A stretch of DNA of 64,000 bases from NCBI GenBank assembly GCA_022820805.1, contig JAJEEV010000010.1, forward strand, positions 46,060 through 110,059. Reading direction: 5' to 3'. Positions within the stretch are counted from its first letter, which is position 1; each line of letters begins with the position of its first letter. Shown here one piece after another: positions 20,195 to 29,461 of the stretch. The notes beneath the pieces were generated by a model. That model had not been told where the DNA came from, searched no databases, and was given only the letters and a program-made list of their open reading frames with translations. This stretch comes from Acidimicrobiia bacterium (lineage in GTDB: Bacteria; Actinomycetota; Acidimicrobiia; Acidimicrobiales; Aldehydirespiratoraceae). The position numbers were made by a program, and so were the translations under genes.

Positions 20195-20373
20195 CCGTCC
20201 ACCTCCTCGACGGAGACCAGATGGGGAACCCTATCGATCATTCCACGTATCTCGGGGCGGTCGGGCAGGGTGTTGCTCCGGCCGATCCGCCCCAGGCCGA
20301 GGGCCCGAAGGGTACCGCGCTGCTTGGGCTTGGTGCCGATGGCAGAGCGGATCTGGGTGACCAGCAGGGCCAT
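20191..20373 (-). CDS. rpmD: 50S ribosomal protein L30
   Basis: L30 is a 60-residue protein of the bacterial short type: LLVTQIRSAIGTKPKQRGTL, then LGLGRIGRSNTLPD and IRGMIDRVPHLVSVEEV. The ATG at 20373 shares one base with the rpsE stop (TGATG). The longer open frame beyond it is a shadow of rpsE. Confidence 0.96.
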   Translation of the reverse strand: MALLVTQIRSAIGTKPKQRGTLRALGLGRIGRSNTLPDRPEIRGMIDRVPHLVSVEEVDG

Positions 20374-20957
20374 CACTCCTCCTCGGCCTCGTAGTCCCGC
20401 TGCGCGGCCGCGGCCCGGTCGATCCGGGTGGCCTGGTAGGCGTCCCACAGACCCTTCGGGAGGAACTCCTCGGGCTCCAGGCCCCGCATGCGAGCGACCT
20501 CGTCGGGGCGGCGCAGCGCCTGCAGCCCGCTGATCGTGGCCCGGGCGACGTTGATGTGGTTGGGCGAGCCGAGCGACTTGCACAGCACGTCGCCGATGCC
20601 CGCCTCCTCGAGGATGGCTCGGGCCGCGCCGCCCGCGATCACGCCCGTGCCGGGCGCCGCGGGCTTGAGCAGCACGCGACCGGCCCCGGTCGTGCCGATC
20701 ACCGGATGCATGATGGTGGTGCCCGCCATAGCCACCTCGAACACGTTGCGCCTGGCCTCCTCGGTGCCCTTCTGGATCGCCAGCGGCACCTCCTTGGCCT
20801 TCCCGTAGCCGAGGCCCACCCGGCCGGCCCCGTCGCCGATCACCACCAGGGCGGTGAAGGAGAAGCGGCGGCCGCCCTTGACGACCTTGGCCACCCGGTT
20901 GATGTTGATGACCCGCGACTCTCGAAGCGGCGGGCCGGTCGTTCGCTCCTCGGCCAT
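20373..20957 (-). CDS. rpsE: 30S ribosomal protein S5
   Basis: S5 helps mRNA unwinding and decoding fidelity. The 194 residues have [38 protein letters not shown] and [17 protein letters not shown], matching both S5 domains, with an acidic tail. Both ends overlap neighbours by one base (rplR before it, rpmD after it). Confidence 0.97.
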   Translation of the reverse strand: MAEERTTGPPLRESRVININRVAKVVKGGRRFSFTALVVIGDGAGRVGLGYGKAKEVPLAIQKGTEEARRNVFEVAMAGTTIMHPVIGTTGAGRVLLKPAAPGTGVIAGGAARAILEEAGIGDVLCKSLGSPNHINVARATISGLQALRRPDEVARMRGLEPEEFLPKGLWDAYQATRIDRAAAAQRDYEAEEE

Positions 20958-21322
20958 CAGAACTCCAATCCGGCAGAGCGCGCCGCGTTGGCGAGCTCGG
21001 CCACCCTGCCGTGATACCGGTAGCCGCCGCGATCGAACACGGCGGCCTTGATGCCGGCGTCGAGGGCCCGCTGCCCGATCAGCGTCCCCACCGAGCGGGC
21101 CGCAGCCACGTTGCCGCCCGAAGCGGACCGCAAGTCGGCCTCGAGCGTGGACGCCGACGCCACCGTGGTTCCCGTCTCGTCGTCGATGAGCTGTACCGAG
21201 ATGTGCCTGCTCGACCTGAACACCGACAGCCGGGGCCGCTCAGCCGTGCCGCGCACCTTCTTGCGGACGCGCCGGTGCCGGCGGATCCGGCCCTCCCGGC
21301 GCGTCCTGGCCTGATCAACCAT
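20957..21322 (-). CDS. rplR: 50S ribosomal protein L18
   Basis: L18 binds 5S rRNA. The protein from ATG 21322 has 121 residues, with [20 protein letters not shown] at the N-terminus and [22 protein letters not shown] at the end. An open frame upstream of 21322 lies within rplF and does not match L18. Confidence 0.96.
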   Translation of the reverse strand: MVDQARTRREGRIRRHRRVRKKVRGTAERPRLSVFRSSRHISVQLIDDETGTTVASASTLEADLRSASGGNVAAARSVGTLIGQRALDAGIKAAVFDRGGYRYHGRVAELANAARSAGLEF

Positions 21323-21324
21323 GA

Positions 21325-21864
21325 CTACTTCGCCGCCTTCCCGGCCTTGCGCTTGACGCGCTCGTCGGCGTACCGGATGCCCTTGCCCTTGTAGGGCTCG
21401 GGCGGGCGCCATTTCCTGATGTCGGCCGCCACCTGGCCGACGAGTTGCTTGTCGATGCCCTTCACGAGGATCTGCGTCCGCTGCGGGACCTCGAACTCCA
21501 CTCCCTCCGGGGCCGTGATCTTCACGGTATGGCTGAAGCCGAGGGCCAGTTCCAGCGACGCCGGGGTGGACTCGGCGACCCGGTAGCCGACCCCCTGGAT
21601 GCGCAGCTCCTTGGTGAATCCCTGGCTCACCCCCGTGACCATGTTCTGCACCAGCGACCGGGTGAGCCCGTGCAGCGACTTGCTGCCGATGGTGTCGTCG
21701 GGGCGCTCGACGAGCACCGTGCCGTCGGCTGAGCGCACGGTGATGGCACCGGGGAGCTCCCTGCGGAGCGTTCCCTTGGTGCCCGTCACCACGACAGTGC
21801 GGCCCTCGATCGCCACGTCGACCCCGTCGGGGACAGTGATTGGGGCGCTTCCTACGCGACTCAT
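21325..21864 (-). CDS. rplF: 50S ribosomal protein L6
   Basis: L6 lies at the GTPase-associated centre. The 179 residues have [17 protein letters not shown], then [21 protein letters not shown], and the C-terminal motif [19 protein letters not shown], which identifies the family. Confidence 0.97.
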   Translation of the reverse strand: MSRVGSAPITVPDGVDVAIEGRTVVVTGTKGTLRRELPGAITVRSADGTVLVERPDDTIGSKSLHGLTRSLVQNMVTGVSQGFTKELRIQGVGYRVAESTPASLELALGFSHTVKITAPEGVEFEVPQRTQILVKGIDKQLVGQVAADIRKWRPPEPYKGKGIRYADERVKRKAGKAAK

Positions 21865-21880
21865 CGCCTGCTCCCGCCTG

Positions 21881-22285
21881 TCACCACACGTAGCAGAGGA
21901 TCTCGCCGCCCATGCGGTTCTTCCTCGCCTCGCGGTCGCTCATCAGGCCCTTGTTGGTGGACACCACCGCCACGCCGAGCCCGCCCTGGACCCGCGGGAT
22001 CTCGTCCCGCTTCCGGTAGATGCGCAGCCCGGGCTTGGAGATGCGCCGCAGCCCGCGGATGACGCGGTCCCGCTCGGGCGAGTACTTCATCTCGATCGTG
22101 AGGGTCTTTCCCGGCCGGGGCGAGTTGTCCTGCTCGGCGTAGGCCGCGATGTAGCCCTCCCGGCGCAGCACCTCGGCCAGCGCCAGCTTCCGCTTCGAGG
22201 AGGGCATCGAGACCTCGTCGTGCATGGCCACGTTGGCGTTGCGGATGCGGGTCAGCATGTCGGCGATGGGATCTGTCATCGTCAT
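21881..22285 (-). CDS. rpsH: 30S ribosomal protein S8
   Basis: S8 binds the central domain of 16S rRNA; in E. coli it also represses its own operon. The 134 residues have [21 protein letters not shown] and the C-terminal [22 protein letters not shown] block. Confidence 0.97.
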   Translation of the reverse strand: MTMTDPIADMLTRIRNANVAMHDEVSMPSSKRKLALAEVLRREGYIAAYAEQDNSPRPGKTLTIEMKYSPERDRVIRGLRRISKPGLRIYRKRDEIPRVQGGLGVAVVSTNKGLMSDREARKNRMGGEILCYVW

Positions 22286-22297
22286 CGGCGTATCACC

Positions 22298-22483
22298 TCA
22301 CCAACTGGCCTTCTTCACGCCGGGCAACTCCCCGGCATGGGCCAGATCTCGCAGGCAGATGCGGCACAGGCCGAACTTTCGGTACACGGATCGGGGACGG
22401 CCGCACTTGCGGCACCGCGTGTAGGCCCGCACCTTGAACTTCGGGGTGCGCTGCTGCTTCTGGATGAGCGCCTTCTTGGCCAT
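22298..22483 (-). CDS. rpsN: 30S ribosomal protein S14, zinc-binding type
   Basis: S14 is a small-subunit head protein. This is the 61-residue type-Z form with two CxxC pairs, [25 protein letters not shown], that bind one zinc. Such S14 genes sit between rplE and rpsH, as here. A zinc-free S14 copy may exist elsewhere in the genome but is not in this window. Confidence 0.96.
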   Translation of the reverse strand: MAKKALIQKQQRTPKFKVRAYTRCRKCGRPRSVYRKFGLCRICLRDLAHAGELPGVKKASW

Positions 22484-22486
22484 CGG

Positions 22487-23056
22487 TCATTGCCCCTCTC
22501 GCCGGAACGGGAACCCGAACGCCTCTAGCAGCGCCCGGCCCTCGGTGTCGGTCTTGGCTGTGGTGACGATCGTGATGTCCATCCCCCGGGTGGTGTCGAC
22601 CGTGTCGTAGTCGATCTCCGGGAAGATGAGCTGCTCGGTGATGCCGAACGTGTAGTTGCCGCTGCCGTCGAAGGACCTCAGCGACAGCCCGCGGAAGTCG
22701 CGGATGCGGGGGATGGCCAGCGAGATGAGCCGGTCGAAGAACTCGTACATGCGGTCGCCCCGCAGGGTGACCTTGCAGCCGATGGCCATGCCGGTCCGCA
22801 GCTTGAAGCTGGCCAGCGACCGCTTGGCCCGGGTGATCACCGGCTTCTGGCCCGAGATCACCGCCATGTCGGCCAGCGCACCCTCCAGCAGCTTGGCCTG
22901 GGTGGTGGCGTCGCCAACGCCCATGTTGAGCACGATCTTCTCGAGCCGGGGCACCATCATCACGTTGGACAGCCCCAGCTGCTCGATCAGAGCGGGCTTG
23001 ATCTCCCCGTCGAAGGAGGCTCGCAGACGGGGCCGGTAGTCGGTGGCCGGGCTCAC
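22487..23056 (-). CDS. rplE: 50S ribosomal protein L5
   Basis: L5 binds 5S rRNA and contacts P-site tRNA. The 189 residues include [35 protein letters not shown] and the [21 protein letters not shown] block. The GTG start forms a four-base overlap with the rplX stop. Confidence 0.97.
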   Translation of the reverse strand: MSPATDYRPRLRASFDGEIKPALIEQLGLSNVMMVPRLEKIVLNMGVGDATTQAKLLEGALADMAVISGQKPVITRAKRSLASFKLRTGMAIGCKVTLRGDRMYEFFDRLISLAIPRIRDFRGLSLRSFDGSGNYTFGITEQLIFPEIDYDTVDTTRGMDITIVTTAKTDTEGRALLEAFGFPFRREGQ

Positions 23057-23388
23057 AGGTCTGCTCCCGTGCGCCGGCAGACGCGCACCTTGGCGCCCTC
23101 GGGCGTGAACCGGTACCCGACGCGGGTGGCCTTGCCGTCGGTGGGGCTCAGCACCGCCACGTTGGACACGTCGATGGGCATGGCCTTGTCGATGATCCCG
23201 CCCTGCTGGACGTTGCGGGTGGGCGCCTGGTGGCGCTTGGAGACGTTGACGCCCTCCACGATCACCTTGCCCACCGAGGGGAGGACCCGCTCGACGGTGC
23301 CCTCGAGCCCGGCGTCCTTGCCCGTCAGCACCACGACGCGGTCGCCCTTGACGATCTTCATCGACCGTGAGCGGGGACGCTTGGCCAT
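23053..23388 (-). CDS. rplX: 50S ribosomal protein L24
   Basis: L24 starts 50S assembly. The 111 residues carry the KOW motif [20 protein letters not shown] and the [13 protein letters not shown] loop. Its ATG shares one base with the rplN stop. Confidence 0.96.
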   Translation of the reverse strand: MAKRPRSRSMKIVKGDRVVVLTGKDAGLEGTVERVLPSVGKVIVEGVNVSKRHQAPTRNVQQGGIIDKAMPIDVSNVAVLSPTDGKATRVGYRFTPEGAKVRVCRRTGADL

Positions 23389-23756
23389 CAGAGCACCTCC
23401 GGTGCCAGCGACACGATGCGCATGAACTGCTTGTCCCGGAGCTCCCGGCCGACCGGCCCGAAGATGCGGGTGCCCCGCGGCTGGTCCTGCTCGTTGATCA
23501 GGACGGCGGCGTTCTCATCGAAGCGGATGTAGCTGCCGTCGCCGCGGCGCTTCTCCTTGCGGGTGCGCACCACCACGCAGCGCACCAGGTCGCCCTTGCG
23601 GACCTGGGCGCCGGGGATGGCGTCCTTGACGGTGGCCACGAACACGTCCCCCACGGAGGCGTAGCGCCGCTTGGAGCCGCCGAGCACCTTGATGCACAGC
23701 ACCTCCTTGGCGCCGGAGTTGTCGGCGACGCGCAGCCGGGACTCCTGCTGGATCAC
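23388..23756 (-). CDS. rplN: 50S ribosomal protein L14
   Basis: L14 forms intersubunit bridges and binds the silencing factor RsfS. The 122 residues start [20 protein letters not shown] and include [19 protein letters not shown] and [21 protein letters not shown]. The start codon GTG overlaps the rpsQ stop (GTGA). Confidence 0.97.
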   Translation of the reverse strand: MIQQESRLRVADNSGAKEVLCIKVLGGSKRRYASVGDVFVATVKDAIPGAQVRKGDLVRCVVVRTRKEKRRGDGSYIRFDENAAVLINEQDQPRGTRIFGPVGRELRDKQFMRIVSLAPEVL

Positions 23757-24031
23757 TTGGCACGCTCCACGACCTCGACCAGACGCCAGCGCTTGGTCTT
23801 GGAGAGCGGGCGGGTCTCGGCGACCCGGACGCGGTCTCCGACGCCGAGCTCGTTGTCGGCGTCGTGCACAGTGAGGCGGGAGGTCCGCTGCACGGTCTTG
23901 TCGTAGCGGGCGTGGCGGACGCGCTCGGTGGCCTCGACGATCACCGTCTTGTCCATGCGGTCCGAGACCACGACGCCCTCGCGGACCTTGCGGCGGTTGG
24001 GGCGGGACTGGGCGTCGGGGGCCATGGTCAT
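23753..24031 (-). CDS. rpsQ: 30S ribosomal protein S17
   Basis: S17 binds the 5' domain of 16S rRNA. The 92 residues show [37 protein letters not shown] and [19 protein letters not shown], a full OB-fold S17. It overlaps rpmC by four bases (ATGA). Confidence 0.97.
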   Translation of the reverse strand: MTMAPDAQSRPNRRKVREGVVVSDRMDKTVIVEATERVRHARYDKTVQRTSRLTVHDADNELGVGDRVRVAETRPLSKTKRWRLVEVVERAK

Positions 24032-24258
24032 CTCTCCTCGGGTGCGGCCGGCTCTGCCTCGGCGGCCGCGATCTCGCGGACCCGCAGCTCGGTGAGCACG
24101 CGGGCGATGTCGCGGCGCACCTGCTTGAGGCGCGCCGGGTTGTCCAGCTGGCCGGTGGCGAACTGGAAGCGCAGGTTGAACAGCTCCTCCTTGGCCTCCG
24201 ACAGGCGCTCGATCAGATCGGTGTCGCCCAGATCGGTGAGGGCCTTGGCCCGGGCCAT
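24028..24258 (-). CDS. rpmC: 50S ribosomal protein L29
   Basis: L29 sits at the tunnel exit near the trigger-factor site. From ATG 24258 it has 76 residues, with [22 protein letters not shown] and [16 protein letters not shown], and an Ala/Glu-rich tail. The ATG shares one base with the rplP stop. A longer open frame upstream is a shadow of rplP. Confidence 0.96.
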   Translation of the reverse strand: MARAKALTDLGDTDLIERLSEAKEELFNLRFQFATGQLDNPARLKQVRRDIARVLTELRVREIAAAEAEPAAPEER

Positions 24259-24674
24259 CAGAAGTCCTCCGTGCGGCTGACGAAGCGCGCCTTCATGGGC
24301 AGCTTCTGGATGGCCCGGTCGATGGCACCGCGGGCGATGCCCTCGTCGTGGTAGGAGAGCTCGAAGAGGATCCGTCCCGGACGGACCACCGCCACCCAGT
24401 GCTCCGGGTTGCCCTTGCCCGAGCCCATCCGGGTCTCGGCGGGCTTCTGGGTCACGGGCTTGTCGGGGAAGACGTTGATCCAGACCTTGCCGCCCCGCTT
24501 GATGTGGCGGGTCATGGCCACCCGGGCCGCCTCTATCTGGCGCGATGTCAGCCATCCCGGCTCCAGCGCCTGGATTCCGAAATCGCCGTGGGTGACGTCT
24601 GTGCGCCCCTTCGCGACGCCCTTGGTGCGGCCCCGGTGGTGTTTGCGGTGGCGAACCTTGCGCGGCATCAACAT
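24258..24674 (-). CDS. rplP: 50S ribosomal protein L16
   Basis: L16 shapes the A-site tRNA pocket. The 138 residues include [38 protein letters not shown] and [25 protein letters not shown] at 24674 or two codons later (24668) could be the start. A gap of 109 bases with no recognised feature separates it from the rpsC stop. Confidence 0.97.
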   Translation of the reverse strand: MLMPRKVRHRKHHRGRTKGVAKGRTDVTHGDFGIQALEPGWLTSRQIEAARVAMTRHIKRGGKVWINVFPDKPVTQKPAETRMGSGKGNPEHWVAVVRPGRILFELSYHDEGIARGAIDRAIQKLPMKARFVSRTEDF

Positions 24675-24783
24675 GTCGTTCGCACCCCTCAGTCGTCGCG
24701 GCGCGTGTTACCGGGCCTGCTCGCCGCGAGCGGGCCGTCGCACCCTCTGTCGGTGTCGATGCGTCTGCACATCGCCAACTACC

Positions 24784-25683
24784 TCAGTCGTCGCCCGGAC
24801 GGAAGTGGGGCGTCTCGTGGTGCTCGCGGGTGGAGGCCTCGATGGCGGCCTCCTCGTCGAGCAGCTTCTCGAACTCGGGATCGGCCTCGCCGATCAGCGG
24901 CGCGGGCTCCTCGTCGACCATCTCGTCGGTGAACTCCCGGCGGCGGGCGGCCGACGAGGACACGATCTTGCGGGGGCGGGCCCCAGGACCGGAGGTCTCG
25001 CCGGCGGCCATGGCGGCCTCCTTGGACGCCTTGTCCTCCGAGAGCGTCTTGTAGGGCAGGATGTCGCCCTTGTAGAGCCAGACCTTCACACCGATGCGTC
25101 CGTAGGTGGTGCGGGCCTCGCGGAAGCCGTAGTCCACATCGGCTCGCAGGGTGTGCAGCGGCACCCGTCCCTCGCGGTACCACTCGGTGCGGGCCATCTC
25201 CGAGCCGCCGAGACGGCCCGAGCACTGCACCCGGATTCCGAGGGCCCCGGCCCGCTGAGCGTTCTGCACGGCCCGCTTCATGGCTCGGCGGAAGGCCACC
25301 CGGCCGGTCAGCTGGTCGGCGACGCCCTGGGCGATGAGGGCCGCGTCGAGCTCGGGCTGCTTGATCTCCTGGATGTTGAGCTGCACCCGCGGGTTGCCGC
25401 TGATCTCGGTGAGGCCGGCCCGCAGCCGGTCGGCCTCGGCGCCGCGCCGGCCGATCACGATGCCGGGCCGGGCCGTGTGCACGTCCACCCGCAAGCGATC
25501 CCGGGTGCGCTCCACCTCCACGCGGCTGATGGCCGCGTGGGGCAGCTCGGTCATGAGGAAGTCCCGGATCTTCCAGTCCTCGATGACGTTCTCGGCGTAC
25601 TCCTTGCGGTCGGCGAACCACCGGCTCTTCCACTCGGTGGTAACGCCCAGGCGGAACCCGTACGGGTTTACCTTCTGGCCCAT
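24784..25683 (-). CDS. rpsC: 30S ribosomal protein S3 with extended C-terminus
   Basis: S3 forms part of the mRNA entry helicase. The core is standard: [20 protein letters not shown], the KH GxxG-type segment [15 protein letters not shown], and [23 protein letters not shown]. At 299 residues it is longer than the roughly 210-275 usual, because of an acidic tail after about residue 225. The ATG shares a base with the rplV stop. The frame extending above 25683 is a shadow of rplV. Confidence 0.96.
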   Translation of the reverse strand: MGQKVNPYGFRLGVTTEWKSRWFADRKEYAENVIEDWKIRDFLMTELPHAAISRVEVERTRDRLRVDVHTARPGIVIGRRGAEADRLRAGLTEISGNPRVQLNIQEIKQPELDAALIAQGVADQLTGRVAFRRAMKRAVQNAQRAGALGIRVQCSGRLGGSEMARTEWYREGRVPLHTLRADVDYGFREARTTYGRIGVKVWLYKGDILPYKTLSEDKASKEAAMAAGETSGPGARPRKIVSSSAARRREFTDEMVDEEPAPLIGEADPEFEKLLDEEAAIEASTREHHETPHFRPGDD

Positions 25684-26387
25684 CAGTCGCCCCCTCCAGA
25701 CTTGCCGGACGCTTCCTCGCCGGCCTCGGCCTCCCCGGCGTCGGGTTCTGCGTCCTCGGACGCGTCGATGTCGTCGCCGGCCTCGGGGGATGCCGCGACA
25801 TCCAGGGCCTCGCCCTCGTCGAGTCCGGCGCTCTGGTCGTCGGCCAGCGCGGCCTCGGTGGCTTGCACCACCGCGGACGCCTGGGCCTCCACGTCGGCCT
25901 CGGCGCCAGGGCTCTCGACCTCCTGGCCCGCGGCGGCCCGGGACCGGGCCACCCGGCGCCGGCGGGCCTCGGCCGCGACGGCGCTGCGCCGCGTCTGCGA
26001 GGCCTGCATCTGCTCGAGCGTCTCGGGGTCGTAGCGGCTGACGATGACCGTGATGTGGCAGGTGCGCTTGCGGATGCGGGTGGCCCTGCCCCGGGCCCGG
26101 GGCCGCCAGCGCTTGAGGGTGGGGCCTTCGTCGGCGTAGCACGCCGAGACGTACATCTCGTCGGCGTCGAGGCCGTCGTTGTGCTCGGCGTTGGCCATCG
26201 CCGAGTCCAGAACCTTGCCGATGGGTTGAGCGACGTCGCGCTCGGAGAAGGCGAGGATGTCCTGGGCGTCGATGCAGCTCTTGCCCCGGATGAGGTCGAG
26301 AACCTCGCGTGCCTTGTAGGCCGAGCTGCGCACGTAGGAGGCGCGGGCCCGGGTACCGGGACGCTCGTTCGTCTTGGTGCCGGCCAT
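25683..26387 (-). CDS. rplV: 50S ribosomal protein L22 with long acidic tail
   Basis: L22 lines the peptide exit tunnel. Residues 1-115 are a normal L22: [41 protein letters not shown] and [22 protein letters not shown] further roughly 118 residues follow, first Arg/Ala-rich and then strongly acidic (Asp, Glu, Ala, Gly), so the protein has 234 residues, about twice the usual length. The tail frame is open, ends at the TGATG junction with rpsC, and has normal codon use. The ATG at 26387 overlaps the rpsS stop. Confidence 0.95.
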   Translation of the reverse strand: MAGTKTNERPGTRARASYVRSSAYKAREVLDLIRGKSCIDAQDILAFSERDVAQPIGKVLDSAMANAEHNDGLDADEMYVSACYADEGPTLKRWRPRARGRATRIRKRTCHITVIVSRYDPETLEQMQASQTRRSAVAAEARRRRVARSRAAAGQEVESPGAEADVEAQASAVVQATEAALADDQSAGLDEGEALDVAASPEAGDDIDASEDAEPDAGEAEAGEEASGKSGGGD

Positions 26388-26665
26388 CAGCGGCGCGCTC
26401 CCCGCTCCTGGCCGGCGTGGTACCGGAACGTCCGGGTGGGGGCGAACTCGCCCAGCTTGTGGCCCACCATCGACTCGGTGATGTAGACCGGCACGTGCTT
26501 GCGGCCGTCGTGCACCGCGAGGGTGTGGCCGACCATGTCGGGAATGATGGTGGACCGGCGCGACCACGTCTTCACGACCCGCTTCTCGTTGCGCTCGTTG
26601 AGCTCATCGATCTTGCGAAGGAGGTGGTCGTCCACGAAGGGACCCTTCTTGAGACTTCGGGGCAT
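26387..26665 (-). CDS. rpsS: 30S ribosomal protein S19
   Basis: S19 sits in the 30S head near S13. The 92 residues from ATG 26665 are standard: [39 protein letters not shown] and [17 protein letters not shown]. The open frame above the ATG does not match S19. Confidence 0.97.
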   Translation of the reverse strand: MPRSLKKGPFVDDHLLRKIDELNERNEKRVVKTWSRRSTIIPDMVGHTLAVHDGRKHVPVYITESMVGHKLGEFAPTRTFRYHAGQERGARR

Positions 26666-26670
26666 TGGAG

Positions 26671-27507
26671 CTACCTCCGGGTGCCGCGCCTGCGGCGGCG
26701 GCGAACGATCATCTTGTCGGAGTCCTTGCGGCGGGCCCGGGTCCGCCCCTCGGGCTTGCCCCACGGTGAGACGGGGTGGCGGCCGCCCGAGGACTTGCCC
26801 TCGCCCCCGCCCAGGGGATGGTCGACCGGGTTCATGGCCACGCCCCGGGTCTGGGGGCGCACGCCCTTCCAGCGGTTGCGGCCCGCCTTGCCGATCTTGA
26901 TGAGCTCGTGCTCGGAGTTGCCGACCTCGCCGATGGTGGCACGGCAGTCGATGGGCACCCGCCGCATCTCCGTGCTGGGCAGGCGCAGCGTGGCGAAGCG
27001 CCCCTCCTTGGCCACCAGCTGCACGCTGGCTCCGGCGCTGCGGCCGATGCGGCCGCCCCCGCCCGCCTTCAGCTCGACGTTGTGGATGACGGTGCCGACC
27101 GGGATGTAGCGGAGGGCCATGGCGTTGCCGGGACGGATCTCCGAGCCCTGGCCAGACATGATCCGGTCGCCGACCTCGAGGCCCTTGGGCGCCAGGATGT
27201 AGCGCTTCTCCCCGTCGTGGTAGTGGAGCAGCGCGATGCGGCAGGTCCGGTTCGGGTCGTACTCGATGGCGGCCACCGTGGCCGGCACGCTGTCCTTGGT
27301 GCGGACGAAGTCGATCTTGCGGTAGCGCTGCTTATGGCCGCCGCCGCGGTGGCGGGAGGTCTTGCGACCGAGATTGTTGCGGCCGCCGGTGCCGGACTGC
27401 TTGACGAGCAGGCTGCGCTCGGGAGTGGCCCGGGTGACCTCCGAGAAGTCGGATGCCGTCTGGAATCGGCGGCCCGGGCTGGACGGCTTGCGCTTGCGGA
27501 TCGCCAT
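26671..27507 (-). CDS. rplB: 50S ribosomal protein L2
   Basis: L2 supports the peptidyl-transferase centre. The 278 residues include [20 protein letters not shown], then [20 protein letters not shown], and the conserved histidine region [20 protein letters not shown]. It lies between rplW and rpsS, with short gaps on both sides. Confidence 0.97.
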   Translation of the reverse strand: MAIRKRKPSSPGRRFQTASDFSEVTRATPERSLLVKQSGTGGRNNLGRKTSRHRGGGHKQRYRKIDFVRTKDSVPATVAAIEYDPNRTCRIALLHYHDGEKRYILAPKGLEVGDRIMSGQGSEIRPGNAMALRYIPVGTVIHNVELKAGGGGRIGRSAGASVQLVAKEGRFATLRLPSTEMRRVPIDCRATIGEVGNSEHELIKIGKAGRNRWKGVRPQTRGVAMNPVDHPLGGGEGKSSGGRHPVSPWGKPEGRTRARRKDSDKMIVRRRRRRGTRR

Positions 27508-27509
27508 GG

Positions 27510-27800
27510 TCAGGCCTCGAAGAGATCGATCGAGTCGCCCGCAGCCAGGGTGACCAGGGCGCGCTTGGTGTCGGGCCTGCGGCCCCAGGTGTTGTTGCGG
27601 CGGTTGAGCCGCCGCTTCCCCTTGCGGCGCAGGGTGTTGACCTTCACCACCGAGACGTCGAAGATCGACTCCACCGCGGCCCGGATCTCGGGCTTGGTGG
27701 CCTCGGGGGCGACGATGAACGTGTAGACGTTGTCGGCGAGCAGCGCGTAGCTCTTCTCCGACACGACGGGGCGCAGGATCACGTCTCGCTGATCACGCAT
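27510..27800 (-). CDS. rplW: 50S ribosomal protein L23
   Basis: L23 is the docking site for trigger factor and SRP at the tunnel exit. The 96 residues from ATG 27800 have [20 protein letters not shown], then [22 protein letters not shown]. The start overlaps the end of rplD by eight bases. Confidence 0.96.
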   Translation of the reverse strand: MRDQRDVILRPVVSEKSYALLADNVYTFIVAPEATKPEIRAAVESIFDVSVVKVNTLRRKGKRRLNRRNNTWGRRPDTKRALVTLAAGDSIDLFEA

Positions 27801-28437
27801 CGCCGCCACCGCCTGCTCCGCCCTCGTCACCGGTGGTGGGCAGGGTGTCGGAGGTGAACACCACCACATCGCTGTTGAGCACGTCGTAGGTGTTCAACTC
27901 GCGGACGTGCAGGCAGTGCACCGGCGGAAGGTTGCGGAAGCTCTTCTGGGCGTCGGCATCGTCGTCGCCCAGCACCACCAGCACCTTGCCGGTCGCCCCG
28001 ATGGCGTCGAGGGCGGCCGCGGCGTCCCTGGTGCGGGGGCCCTCGAAGCTCCAGCGGTCCACCACGATGATCTGTCCGGAGCGGGCCCGGTCCGACAGGG
28101 CCCCGGCGAGGGCCAGGCGCTTCATCTTCTTGGGGGTGCGCTGGCGGTAGTCGCGGGGCTTGGGGCCGTGGGCCGCGCCGCCGCCCCGCCATTGCGGGGA
28201 CCTGATCGAGCCGTGGCGGGCCCGGCCGGTGCCCTTCTGGCGCCAGGGCTTGGAACCGCCGCCGGCCACCTCGGCCCGGCCCTTGGTGCTGTGGGTGCCG
28301 GCCCTGCGGGCCGCCAGCTGGGCGTTGACCACCTGATGCATGAGGCCGATGTTGGGTTCCACGCCGAAGATCGAGTCGTCCAGGACGACCTCGCCGACCT
28401 TGCGGCCCTTGGGCGACACCACTCTCACCGGATCCAT
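27793..28437 (-). CDS. rplD: 50S ribosomal protein L4
   Basis: L4 reaches into the exit tunnel and, in E. coli, represses the S10 operon. The 214 residues include [21 protein letters not shown] and the tunnel loop [32 protein letters not shown] and a Gly-rich end follow. The rplC stop lies four bases upstream of its start. Confidence 0.96.
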   Translation of the reverse strand: MDPVRVVSPKGRKVGEVVLDDSIFGVEPNIGLMHQVVNAQLAARRAGTHSTKGRAEVAGGGSKPWRQKGTGRARHGSIRSPQWRGGGAAHGPKPRDYRQRTPKKMKRLALAGALSDRARSGQIIVVDRWSFEGPRTRDAAAALDAIGATGKVLVVLGDDDADAQKSFRNLPPVHCLHVRELNTYDVLNSDVVVFTSDTLPTTGDEGGAGGGGDA

Positions 28438-28441
28438 GGGC

Positions 28442-29080
28442 TCAACCGTCCTTGACCGCGTTGCGCACTACGACGGTGCCGCCCTTGGGACCGGGTACGG
28501 AGCCCTTCACCAGCAGCACCTCAGCATCGGCGTCGGCCTTGACCACTTCGAGGTTGAGGGTCGTGACCCGGTTGGCTCCGGCCCGGCCGGGCAGCTTCTT
28601 GCCCTTGAACACCCTCGAGGGGGTGGCGCACTGGCCGACCGCGCCGGGCTTGCGATGCACCTTGTGGGCGCCGTGGCCGGCGGGCTGCCCCTTGAAGCCG
28701 TGGCGCTTCATCACGCCGGTGAATCCCTTGCCCTTGGAGACCGCGGTCACGTCGACCTTCTCGCCGGAGGCGAGCACGTCGACGCCGATCTGCTGGCCCA
28801 CGGCGAACTCGCTCACGTCGTCGAGTCGCAGCTCCAGCACTGCCCGGCCCGGGTCAACCCCGGCCCGCTGGAAGTGCCCGGCCTCCGGCTGCGTGCGGCG
28901 GGCCGGGTCGATCATGCCGTAGGTCACCTGTATCGCGCTGTAGCCGTCGTTCTCGTGGGTCTTCACCTGCACCACCCGGCAGGGCGCGACGCGCAGGACA
29001 GTGACGCCGACGACCTGGTTGTTCTCGTCCCACACCTGGGTCATCCCGACCTTGGTGCCCACGATCGCCTTGGTGGCCAT
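28442..29080 (-). CDS. rplC: 50S ribosomal protein L3
   Basis: L3 is an assembly initiator near the peptidyl-transferase centre. From ATG 29080 it has 212 residues: TKAIVGTKVGMTQVWDENN, VSKGKGFTGVMKRHGFKG and GAVGQCATPSRVFKGKKLPG. GAGG lies upstream. It is the first gene of the split S10 cluster. In most bacteria rpsJ precedes it directly, but here rpsJ is 2.4 kb away behind two inverted genes, so rplC must have its own promoter in the intergenic region. Confidence 0.97.
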   Translation of the reverse strand: MATKAIVGTKVGMTQVWDENNQVVGVTVLRVAPCRVVQVKTHENDGYSAIQVTYGMIDPARRTQPEAGHFQRAGVDPGRAVLELRLDDVSEFAVGQQIGVDVLASGEKVDVTAVSKGKGFTGVMKRHGFKGQPAGHGAHKVHRKPGAVGQCATPSRVFKGKKLPGRAGANRVTTLNLEVVKADADAEVLLVKGSVPGPKGGTVVVRNAVKDG

Positions 29081-29461
29081 GGCCTCGTCCTGACATCTCG
29101 GCGCGAGCACCGCTCACGCGAACGCTCCGCTCGGGCTTGCCCGGCGGAGCGGCGACTCGGTTGTGCCGCACGGTTCCCCCGCGGTCGGACCGCCAGGGCC
29201 TGTGCGGACGTCGATTCGTACCCGCCCCGGACGGCCCGGGGCGAACTGCGGAGTGTAACGGCGCGCCCGGTAGCCCCCAACCCACCGCCAGAGGCCGAGC
29301 GGGGCGGCGCCATCTACGCGGACTCCACGGGAGCCCTGAGCGAGGCCGTGGGCGCTGTCCCCTGGAATTGGGCGACCCGTGAGCGTAGCGAACAAGAGCG
29401 GGATTCCAGAGGCCGGAAACGGTCCCCCTGTCCGTTGGCGGTGGTGGCTAACGTCGCCGCG
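29081..29461. other. 381-base divergent intergenic region between rplC and the AI-2E-type permease
   Basis: No gene is seen here. The region must hold the promoter for the rplC-to-rplQ ribosomal cluster on the minus strand and that of the permease on the plus strand; I cannot place either with confidence. Repeat copy C (29290-29407) occupies about a third of it. Confidence 0.6.
29290..29407 (-). repeat. Interspersed repeat, copy C (long subfamily)
   Basis: On the minus strand the copy runs GGAATCCCGCTCTTGTTCGC, TACGCTCACGGGTCGCCCAATTCC, ACAGCGCCCACGGCCTCG and ends GCTCGGCCTCT. It shares the CCCAATTC and ACAGCGCCCACGG parts with copy B. AGAGGCCG occurs at both edges (29290 and about 29408), as a direct repeat that might mark an insertion. 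Confidence 0.78.
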
